DNA of 11,821 bases from Anaerolineaceae bacterium (GTDB lineage: Bacteria > Chloroflexota > Anaerolineae > Anaerolineales > Villigracilaceae). Both the position numbers and the translations under genes were made by a program. The DNA lies in the NCBI GenBank assembly GCA_009885445.1, contig VFKQ01000122.1, forward strand, positions 1 to 11,821, read 5' to 3'. Below the pieces are notes generated by a model. That model searched no databases, had not been told where the DNA came from, and was given only the letters and a program-made list of their open reading frames with translations. Positions 6,728-11,821 of this stretch are shown here, piece by piece (the stretch's first letter is position 1; the number at the start of each line of letters is the position of its first letter).

Positions 6728-8002
6728 ATGAAGGCGCGAAATTTTCTTCTGCTGACAATTTTTCTACTTGCGAGTCTCCTGCCCGCCTGTCAGCGCGCGC
6801 CGAGCAATCAAATTTCCTTCATGGTCTTTGGCGACCCCGCCGAACTGGCCGCGTATCAGTCGCTGGTGCAGGCTTTTTCAAAAACGCATCCCGAAATTCA
6901 AGTGGAGTTGATTCACATCCCGGGCCAGGCCGACTACCGCAAGCGCCTCGCCGCCGACCTGACAGCGGGTGCGCCCGCCGACGTGGTCTTGATTAATTAT
7001 CGGCGCTATGCCGCGTTTGCGTCCATCGGTGCGCTGACACCGATGGACGAATATCTTTCCGATTCAAAAATTGTTTCGCGCGAAGACTTTTATCCCGAAT
7101 CGTTCGACCCTTTCATCTGGGAAGGACAGTTGATGTGCATCCCGCAGAACATCTCCAGTTTGGTGGTGTACTACAACAAGGATTTATTCCGCGCCGCGAA
7201 CCTGCCCTTCCCCGCCGACGATTGGACCTGGGACGAATTCCTCACCGCCGCGCAGGCGTTGACCCGAGATACGAACGGCGACAGTACGCCCGACCAGTTT
7301 GGGGCGGGGCTTGAGCCGTCGCTGATTCGCTTTGCGCCTTTCGTCTGGCAGGCGGGCGGCGAACTCGTCGACGATGCGACTCAGCCCACGATGCTTTTGC
7401 TCGACAGCACAGAGGCCTTCGAAGCGGCGGATTTTTTCTTCAGTTTACAAAACGTGCATCACGTAGTGCCGAACGCCGCCGAGGAATCCGCTGAGGATAG
7501 CGAGAGCCGCTTCTTGAACGGGCGCACGGCGATGTATTTCAACAGCCGCCGCGGTGTGCCCACGTATCGCGAGTCTGCGGCCTTCGACTGGGACGTGGCC
7601 GCCCTGCCGCGCGGAAAAACGCAGGCCGGCATTTTGCACACCGACGGATATTGCCTGCCCAGCGCTTCGAAAAATAAAGACGCCGCGTGGACCTTCATCG
7701 AGTTCGCCAACTCGCCCGAGGGACAAACCATCGTGGCCGCGTCGGGGCGCACGGTGCCTTCGTTGATGGCTGTGGCCAAGTCGCCCGCCTTCCTCGACTC
7801 AAATAAAAAACCCGCGAACAGCAGCATCTTCCTCGATTCGATTCCGTTCATCCGCGCCCTGCCGGTGCATCCCAACTGGGCCGAGATCGAAGACATCGCC
7901 GGCGAAGAACTGCGGAGCGCCTTTTACGGCGACGCCGATCCATACGAAGCATTGTTCCGCGCCATCGCACGCACGCGCGAATTGTTCGTGGTTATTCCAT
8001 GA
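6728..8002 (+). CDS. Carbohydrate ABC transporter solute-binding lipoprotein
   Basis: This is a 424-residue extracellular solute-binding protein of the MalE/family 1 type. It has a lipoprotein signal peptide: a basic start, a hydrophobic core at 6-18 and a lipobox LPAC with Cys21 as the probable lipidation site. The mature part shows family features: Q-A-F-S-K-T-H-P-E-I-Q-V-E near 48-60, ADVVLIN at 84-90, NISSLVVYYNKDLF at 141-154, and a DxNGDxxxD segment (181-189) that resembles a calcium-binding loop often seen in this family. It should capture a sugar or oligosaccharide outside the membrane and deliver it to the two permeases downstream. The ATG at 6728 has AGGAG seven bases before it. A 164-bp gap with a strong inverted repeat separates it from the permeases. 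The sugar cannot be predicted. Confidence 0.93.
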   Translation: MKARNFLLLTIFLLASLLPACQRAPSNQISFMVFGDPAELAAYQSLVQAFSKTHPEIQVELIHIPGQADYRKRLAADLTAGAPADVVLINYRRYAAFASIGALTPMDEYLSDSKIVSREDFYPESFDPFIWEGQLMCIPQNISSLVVYYNKDLFRAANLPFPADDWTWDEFLTAAQALTRDTNGDSTPDQFGAGLEPSLIRFAPFVWQAGGELVDDATQPTMLLLDSTEAFEAADFFFSLQNVHHVVPNAAEESAEDSESRFLNGRTAMYFNSRRGVPTYRESAAFDWDVAALPRGKTQAGILHTDGYCLPSASKNKDAAWTFIEFANSPEGQTIVAASGRTVPSLMAVAKSPAFLDSNKKPANSSIFLDSIPFIRALPVHPNWAEIEDIAGEELRSAFYGDADPYEALFRAIARTRELFVVIP

Positions 8003-8033
8003 GTTTGTTTTATGAATTCATCTTACGCATTTA

Positions 8034-8096
8034 GCCACAGAGCCCGCAGAGATTTATGAGTTTTCTTCTCAAGGTTTTCTCTGTGGACTCTGTGGC
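8034..8096. repeat. Inverted repeat between the binding protein and permease genes
   Basis: GCCACAGAGCCCGCAGAGA (8034-8052) pairs with 8078-8096 at 17 of 19 positions around a 25-base loop. The sequence type (CCACAGAG...CACAGAGA) is one I recognise as a dispersed repeat. The following bases are AACAAAAGA, so there is no T-tract and this is not a classic terminator. A stable hairpin here could protect the upstream mRNA and lower permease expression, as REP sequences between malE and malF do in Escherichia coli; that role is an inference. Confidence 0.8.
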
Positions 8097-8166
8097 AACA
8101 AAAGACTTTCGCAAGATGTCTACTAATTTGCGCTATTCGCAATATTCACGTTGAGACTCTGAAATC

Positions 8167-9039
8167 ATGACTTCATCCTCCCGCCGCCAGGCACTCCTCC
8201 TACTCTCGCCCTACTTGCTGGGGACGCTCCTGCTTGTGATTCTTCCTGCAGGCATTTCTTTCGCGCTGGCTTTCACGCGCTACAACGGCGTCACACCGCC
8301 GGTTTTCAACGGGGCGCAAAATTTTCAATATATGTGGCGCGAGCCGCTCTTTCGCGTCGCGCTGATCAACTCGGTGCTGTTCATCACGCAGGCCGTGCCT
8401 CTGCGTCTGCTCGGCGCGCTCGGGCTGGCTTTGTTGCTCAACCGCGCGCGGCGCGGAATCGGAGTCTATCGCGCGGCGGCCTACCTGCCCACCGTCATTC
8501 CAGATGTGGCTTATGCGCTCGTCTGGACGTGGATTCTCAACCCGCTTTACGGTCCGCTTAATTTCATTTTGGCCGCTCTCGGTTTGCCCACCCCCGCCTG
8601 GCTGACGGACCCGGCCTGGGCGTTGCGTTCCATCGTGTTCATGTCGCTGTTTCAAATTGGCGAGGGCTTTGTAATTTTGCTGGCCGGCCTGCGTCACATT
8701 CCGCGCGAGCTTTACGAGTCCGCGCAAATAGACGGGGCGGGCCGCCTGCATCAATTTTTTCACATCACCCTGCCCTTGCTCAGCCCGTGGTTAATTCTGC
8801 TCAGCATTCGCGACATCGCCGTCTCGTTTCAAAGCACATTCACTCCGGCCTACATCATGACGCGCGGCGGCCCCTATTACGCAACATTCTTTACTCCGCT
8901 GATGATCTACGAAGAGGCCTTCAATAATCTGCGCTTCGGCACCGGCGCGGCGCTGACGCTGATCGTCTTTGCAGTGACGTTGTGCTTAACCCTGCTGGCT
9001 TATTTTGCATTCGATGACTGGGGACTCGATGAAAATTAA
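8167..9039 (+). CDS. Sugar ABC transporter permease, MalF/UgpA type
   Basis: This is a 290-residue inner-membrane protein of the binding-protein-dependent transport family with about six membrane segments (near 12-36, 66-92, 105-125, 152-174, 204-222 and 260-281). The cytoplasmic EAA loop, which docks to the ATPase, is at about 181-207 (ELYESAQIDGAG... ending LPLLSP). PDVAYALVWTWILNPLYGP (112-130) and YIMTRGGP (229-236) are typical of the sugar subfamily. It pairs with the next protein to form the membrane channel. The ATG at 8167 has only a weak purine stretch before it. The next gene starts inside its last 11 bases, so the two are translationally coupled. Confidence 0.93.
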   Translation: MTSSSRRQALLLLSPYLLGTLLLVILPAGISFALAFTRYNGVTPPVFNGAQNFQYMWREPLFRVALINSVLFITQAVPLRLLGALGLALLLNRARRGIGVYRAAAYLPTVIPDVAYALVWTWILNPLYGPLNFILAALGLPTPAWLTDPAWALRSIVFMSLFQIGEGFVILLAGLRHIPRELYESAQIDGAGRLHQFFHITLPLLSPWLILLSIRDIAVSFQSTFTPAYIMTRGGPYYATFFTPLMIYEEAFNNLRFGTGAALTLIVFAVTLCLTLLAYFAFDDWGLDEN

Positions 9040-9865
9040 ATTACTGCGCTGGAGTTCTTTGACTCTGCGTTTTTTAAGCGGACACCTCCTGCCCATCCTG
9101 ATCAGCGGACTCTTCCTGCTCCCGTTATTTTGGATGCTCTCCGCCTCCCTGCGCATCCCGGGCACGCCTCCCACGCGGACCTTGGAGTGGGTTCCGCAAC
9201 CCCTGACGTTTGGTAACTACGTCAGCATTTTCCACATCCTCCCGCTCGGGCGTTATCTACTTAACTCAGCCTTCGTCACGCTGACGGGTGTCCTGCTCAC
9301 CTTGCTGACAGCTTCATTGGCCGGCTTCGGCATGTCGCGCCTTGGTCCGCGCGCGCGATTGCGCTTGTTGATACTTTCGATTATTTTGCAAATGATTCCG
9401 GTCAGCGCATTGTGGCTGGCGCGCTTCGTCTTCTTCGCGCGGCTGGGAATCAGCAACTCGCATTGGGCGCTGATCGCACCGGCGCTGATGGGCACCAGTC
9501 CGCTTTTTATTTTGCTCTTCTACTGGACCTTTCGCCGCATCGACCCAGCCATCTTTGAAACCGCCCAACTCGACGGGGCCAGCGTGATCAAAGTCTGGTG
9601 GCACATCGCCCTGCCGCTGGCGCGCCCCGCTTTAATGGCTGTGGGTATGCTGGCCTTCTTCTTCTATTGGAACGACTTCATCAATCCCCTGCTATATTTG
9701 CGCTCACAAAATTTATACACCCTGCCCGTGGGCCTGCTCCAACTGCAAGAAATGGACAAGACCAACTGGCCCCTGCTGATGGCCGCCTCCGTGCTCATCA
9801 CCCTCCCCGCGCTGGCCGTCTTCGCCACGCTTCAGCGTGCAGTGTTGTGGTGGGATGTGGAATGA
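9029..9865 (+). CDS. Sugar ABC transporter permease, MalG type
   Basis: This is a 278-residue inner-membrane permease with about six membrane segments. It has the EAA loop at about 176-200 (FETAQLDGAS... ending LPLARP) and the C-terminal FFYWNDFINPLLYL block (210-223) that is typical of MalG-like subunits. The ATG at 9029 overlaps the upstream permease stop by 11 bases and has GGGGA four bases before it. In-frame TTG (9005) and ATG (9014) starts are less likely because they add a non-conserved extension. No ATP-binding subunit follows. Many carbohydrate ABC operons share a single MsmK/UgpC-like ATPase encoded elsewhere, which is the likely case here. Confidence 0.92.
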   Translation: MKIKLLRWSSLTLRFLSGHLLPILISGLFLLPLFWMLSASLRIPGTPPTRTLEWVPQPLTFGNYVSIFHILPLGRYLLNSAFVTLTGVLLTLLTASLAGFGMSRLGPRARLRLLILSIILQMIPVSALWLARFVFFARLGISNSHWALIAPALMGTSPLFILLFYWTFRRIDPAIFETAQLDGASVIKVWWHIALPLARPALMAVGMLAFFFYWNDFINPLLYLRSQNLYTLPVGLLQLQEMDKTNWPLLMAASVLITLPALAVFATLQRAVLWWDVE

Positions 9866-9925
9866 ATGGCGAAAACAAAATCTGTGCAACGAATAATAAA
9901 ATGTAGTTGGTAATATGCGGCATCA

Positions 9926-9953
9926 TTGGCAGGTCATGTGGCTGTTGTATAAT
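9926..9953 (+). promoter_or_regulatory. Sigma-70-type promoter for the DUF433/DUF5615 module
   Basis: TTGGCA (9926-9931) and a perfect TATAAT (9948-9953) are separated by 16 bp. The predicted start point is about 20 bases before the ATG at 9981. Its position inside a longer open frame argues for the 9981 start. Confidence 0.65.
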
Positions 9954-9980
9954 CCATTCAGCAGAGAGCGAAAGGTCCAG

Positions 9981-10475
9981 ATGAAACCCGATTCATCCCC
10001 CCAACAACTGAACGAACACATCCTCCATCTCGAGCAGGAAGTCGCGCGCCTGCAAAGCGAACTGGCTGTTTTGCGCTCGCAAAAATTGGTGGAGGCCCTG
10101 CTGAATAGTGATGCTCCCCCGACGCGCGAAAATAAAACTGTCACCCGAACCGAACGCGGGCTGGTCATCAAGGGCACGCGCTTGACGCTTTACGCCATCA
10201 TGGACGAAATCGCCAACGGAAAATCGCTGAAAGACATCCGCGACATCTATGAGTTGACCGATGCAGAAATGCTGGATGTGCTTGACTACATCCATTTGAA
10301 TAAAGAGGCTGTGGAAGAAGAATATCGCGAAGTCCTGCAATCGGCGGAAGAAAACCGCAAATATTGGGAGGGACGCAACCGCGAGTTAACAAAACAAAAC
10401 TACCAACAACTGGAAACCGTCCGCGCAAAACTGCAGGAATGGCGGGAGCAGTACCGCACAGACGATAAATCATGA
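9981..10475 (+). CDS. DUF433 antitoxin-like protein with flanking coiled coils
   Basis: This is a 164-residue protein. Residues 9-35 form a heptad-rich helix (ILHLEQEVARLQSELAVLR). The segment 54-118 (VTRTERGLVIKGTRLTLYAIMD onward) matches the DUF433 helix-turn-helix fold seen in VapB45-type antitoxins. Residues 110-158 form a second charged helix. It is the likely antitoxin and DNA-binding autorepressor for the DUF5615 gene that follows, with which it overlaps by ATGA. Plain DUF433 proteins are about 75-110 residues, so both coiled coils are additions, probably for oligomerisation or toxin binding. The start at 9981 has AAAGG five bases before the ATG and a promoter just upstream; the frame itself opens at 9915. 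Function is inferred from family and gene order. Confidence 0.8.
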   Translation: MKPDSSPQQLNEHILHLEQEVARLQSELAVLRSQKLVEALLNSDAPPTRENKTVTRTERGLVIKGTRLTLYAIMDEIANGKSLKDIRDIYELTDAEMLDVLDYIHLNKEAVEEEYREVLQSAEENRKYWEGRNRELTKQNYQQLETVRAKLQEWREQYRTDDKS

Positions 10476-10863
10476 AAGTATTGGTTGACCATCACCTGAA
10501 AAAACAAGGCATTCTGCTTTGGGCCACATTGGGGAGCGAGGGCTGGCTTAAGCTACTCGACATCCCCATGCTCACCTTTAACGACGTGGGGCTTCCCATC
10601 AACAGTAACGACCGCGACGTATGGCGCTTTGCGCAGGAAAAGAAGTTAATCCTGCTGACGGGAAATCGAAATAAAGACGCGTTGATTCTTTGGAACAAAC
10701 CATTCGAGATGAAAATCAGGCCGACTCACTTCCCGTCATCACCATCGGCATGGTTGATCGCCTCGAAGAACGCTCCTATCGCGAACAGTGCGCCGAAAAA
10801 CTTGTGGGGATTATTTTGAGCATCGAAGATTATCTGGGCGTCGGACGGATTTACATTCCGTAA
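10472..10863 (+). pseudogene. DUF5615 PIN-like toxin gene with a -1 frameshift
   Basis: The first frame reads MKVLVDHHLKKQGILLWATL to LLTGNRNKD (residues 1-69), a DUF5615/Mut7-C-like PIN-fold protein of the type paired with DUF433 (the VapBC45 arrangement). After codon 69 the frame leaves the family and stops at 10819. The family sequence resumes in another frame from 10684 (DSLEQTIRDENQADSLPVIT) and runs without a stop to YLGVGRIYIP and TAA at 10861-10863. Only five bases lie between the last good codon and the resumed frame, where six are needed, so one base is missing. Repaired, the product would be 130 residues. The downstream 60 codons are undamaged, so the event is recent, a sequencing or assembly error, or less likely a recoding site. 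Toxin activity is probably lost if the lesion is real. Confidence 0.8.
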
Positions 10864-10880
10864 TCACACAAGCCTTTTGC

Positions 10881-10964
10881 ATGCCTGCCACCCACACCCT
10901 CCGCCTGCGCCTCACTCAAAGTAAAGCGCGGACGAATAAATCCGCTGATGGCACGCTTGCGCCG
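10881..10964 (+). pseudogene. Decayed 5' fragment of a DUF503 (ylxP-like) gene
   Basis: This stretch aligns with the start of the DUF503 gene at 11577. Both begin ATGCxxGCCACCCxCACCCTCC. The fragment then lacks 14 bases, and the segment from 10915 onward (CTCAAAG, GGACGAAT, CCGCTGATGGC, TGCGCCG) matches closely, with six mismatches in the 44 bases from 10921. Similarity stops at about 10964, three bases before the promoter of the next toxin-antitoxin module. The deletion destroys the frame. It is a partial duplication or the remnant of a displaced gene. Confidence 0.85.
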
Positions 10965-10966
10965 GC

Positions 10967-10995
10967 TTGACAATACATCCTGCCGAACGTACAAT
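10967..10995 (+). promoter_or_regulatory. Near-consensus promoter of the YefM-RelE module
   Basis: TTGACA (10967-10972), a 17-bp spacer and TACAAT (10990-10995) make one of the best sigma-70-type promoters in the window. The -10 box overlaps the first GTAC operator boxes, as expected for an autorepressed module. Confidence 0.8.
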
Positions 10996-11019
10996 TTGTA
11001 CGAGTTGTACGTTTTGTAC
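10989..11019 (+). promoter_or_regulatory. Phased GTAC operator array
   Basis: GTAC occurs at 10989, 10998, 11007 and 11016, exactly nine bases apart, usually as TGTAC. Neighbouring boxes form near-palindromes such as GTACAATTTGTAC. YefM in Escherichia coli binds palindromes with a TGTACA core, so this is the likely binding site of the antitoxin encoded 14 bases downstream. It covers the -10 box and the transcription start. Confidence 0.75.
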
Positions 11020-11032
11020 ACAGGAGACCCAA

Positions 11033-11308
11033 ATGCCCAATACAACTGTAAAAAGCGGCGAGGCGCGCACCAAATTCCGCGATCTGCTCGATCAGGTTCT
11101 TTCCGGCAAAGGCGATGTGATTATCGAGCGTAACGGCAAGAACGTGGCGGTCATGATTCCCGCCGCAGATTACGAGCAGATTCGCGAAGAGCTGGATGAA
11201 CTGCGCGCCGTCCGTGAGGCCGCCGCGTCCTATGAAGAGTGGAAGAAGAATCCCTCCGTAGGCCGCCCATTTGAAGAAGTTGATGCAGAACTGGACAAGC
11301 CTGCATGA
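11033..11308 (+). CDS. Type II antitoxin, Phd/YefM family
   Basis: This is a 91-residue antitoxin. Residues 1-50 form the Phd/YefM DNA-binding fold (SGEARTKFRDLLDQV, then VIIERNGKNVAVMIPAADYE). The charged C-terminal part (about 52-91, with EEWKKNPSVGRPFEE) is the flexible toxin-binding region. It should neutralise the RelE protein encoded next and repress their promoter through the GTAC boxes. The ATG at 11033 has AGGAG seven bases before it; the open frame extends upstream to 10967, but that part covers the promoter. Its stop overlaps the toxin start by ATGA. In the cell such antitoxins are typically degraded by Lon or Clp proteases. Confidence 0.92.
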   Translation: MPNTTVKSGEARTKFRDLLDQVLSGKGDVIIERNGKNVAVMIPAADYEQIREELDELRAVREAAASYEEWKKNPSVGRPFEEVDAELDKPA

Positions 11309-11577
11309 CGGGGACTCATTGGCAAGTCATCCTCCATCGCAAAGCAGAAAAAATGCTTAAGCGACTGGATGGCGATATTCGCGAGCGCATCCGTGTAGCG
11401 ATTCGCGGGCTGGCCAACGAACCGCGTCCGCTGGGCGTGAAAAAATTAACAGGCTACGAAAACCTTTTTCGCATCCGCGTGGGGGACTGGCGAATCATCT
11501 ATGCCATCGAAGACGATAAATTAATTGTGCTCGTACTTGAAATCTCCACACGCGGCGGCGCATACCGAGATTTTTGA
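11305..11577 (+). CDS. Type II toxin, RelE/ParE family
   Basis: This is a 90-residue toxin of the RelE/ParE superfamily. It has an N-terminal helical pair (about 11-38) and a C-terminal sheet with LTGYENLFRIRVGDWRIIYAIEDD (48-71) and VLEISTRGGAYRDF (77-90). Arg58, Arg63, Arg83 and Tyr87 are candidates for the basic and aromatic residues that RelE-type toxins use to cleave mRNA on the ribosome. Translation is coupled to the antitoxin by a 4-base overlap. The frame is intact, so the module is probably active. Its TGA stop shares one base with the ATG of the DUF503 gene (TGATG), an unusual link between a toxin and a housekeeping gene. Confidence 0.92.
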   Translation: MTGTHWQVILHRKAEKMLKRLDGDIRERIRVAIRGLANEPRPLGVKKLTGYENLFRIRVGDWRIIYAIEDDKLIVLVLEISTRGGAYRDF

Positions 11578-11821
11578 TGCTCGCCACCCTCACCCTCCAC
11601 TTACTCATCCCCGCGTGTGCCTCGCTCAAAGAAAAGCGTGGACGAATCAAGCCGCTGATGGCGCGCCTGCGCCGCGAGTTTAACGTCTCTGTGGCCGAGA
11701 TGGATTTGCAGGACAAGTGGAACGAGGCCGTCATCGCCTGCGTTATGGTCAACAGCGACGCAGTTGTCTTGCGCCAGTCTTTGCAAACCGTATCCAAATG
11801 GGTCCACGCCAATTGGACAGA
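11577..11821 (+). CDS. ylxP: DUF503 (YlxP-like) protein, C-terminus beyond the window
   Basis: The first 81 residues are present of a family usually about 90-100 residues long. The pattern (HLLIPACASLKEKRGRIKPL, then RREFNVSVAEMDLQDKWNEA, then a hydrophobic strand and a final helix) is typical of DUF503. YlxP-type proteins are often encoded in the nusA-infB-rbfA region and have been linked to ribosome maturation. The start ATG overlaps the RelE stop. No separate Shine-Dalgarno sequence is visible, so translation probably depends on coupling to relE. A broken copy of its 5' end lies 696 bp upstream. Confidence 0.88.
   Translation, partial: MLATLTLHLLIPACASLKEKRGRIKPLMARLRREFNVSVAEMDLQDKWNEAVIACVMVNSDAVVLRQSLQTVSKWVHANWT

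Noticed and set aside
8034..8110. Intrinsic terminator after the binding-protein gene
   Set aside because: The stem is followed by AACAAAAGA with no T-tract and its loop is long; it is better described as an inverted repeat.
8200..8763. A 187-codon open frame on the minus strand
   Set aside because: It is antisense to the MalF-type permease and rich in Arg/Gln/Glu in the way such shadow frames usually are.
10881..10970. A small real gene starting at ATG 10881
   Set aside because: The sequence aligns with the DUF503 gene start and carries a 14-base deletion that breaks the frame, so it is a remnant.
10989..11019. The evenly spaced GTAC boxes as a mini CRISPR or satellite repeat
   Set aside because: The unit is only nine bases, with no spacers of CRISPR length, and its place on the -10 box of a TA operon fits an operator.

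Overview
The window looks like part of a chromosome from an uncultured member of the Chloroflexota, probably class Anaerolineae. I infer this from protein style, moderately high GC, and several families of short palindromic intergenic repeats of a type I associate with those genomes. No rRNA, tRNA, CRISPR array or transposase gene was seen, so the taxonomic call is an inference.

Left part (1-6488), all on the minus strand and read right to left: folC (folylpolyglutamate/dihydrofolate synthase), lon (ATP-dependent protease), a short-chain dehydrogenase, an M24 Xaa-Pro-type peptidase, and the start of a 5'-3' exonuclease that runs off the left edge. These are housekeeping genes. Nearly every gap between them carries a repeat: a bipartite palindrome at 1626-1735, a 24-bp-arm hairpin at 2565-2622, and a direct repeat covering the folC stop and the lon start at 5113-5160. 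A further repeat sits in frame inside folC (5691-5753).

Middle part (6489-9865), plus strand: a MITE-like palindromic element (6548-6710) directly in front of a carbohydrate ABC importer operon. The operon consists of a lipoprotein solute-binding protein and two MalF/MalG-type permeases, with no ATPase. A 19-bp-arm inverted repeat lies between the binding protein gene and the permease genes and could uncouple their expression.

Right part (9866-11821), plus strand: an accessory patch with two toxin-antitoxin modules side by side. The first is a DUF433 antitoxin-like protein with a DUF5615 PIN-like toxin gene that carries a frameshift. The second is an intact YefM/Phd-RelE pair with a near-consensus promoter and a phased GTAC operator array. 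The second module is flanked by two copies of the 5' end of a DUF503 (YlxP-like) gene. The upstream copy is a decayed 84-bp fragment. The downstream copy is the working gene, and its start codon overlaps the RelE stop codon. This arrangement suggests that a toxin-antitoxin cassette entered at the 5' end of ylxP, or arrived with a replacement copy, and that it now transcribes ylxP. It is the most unusual structure in the window.
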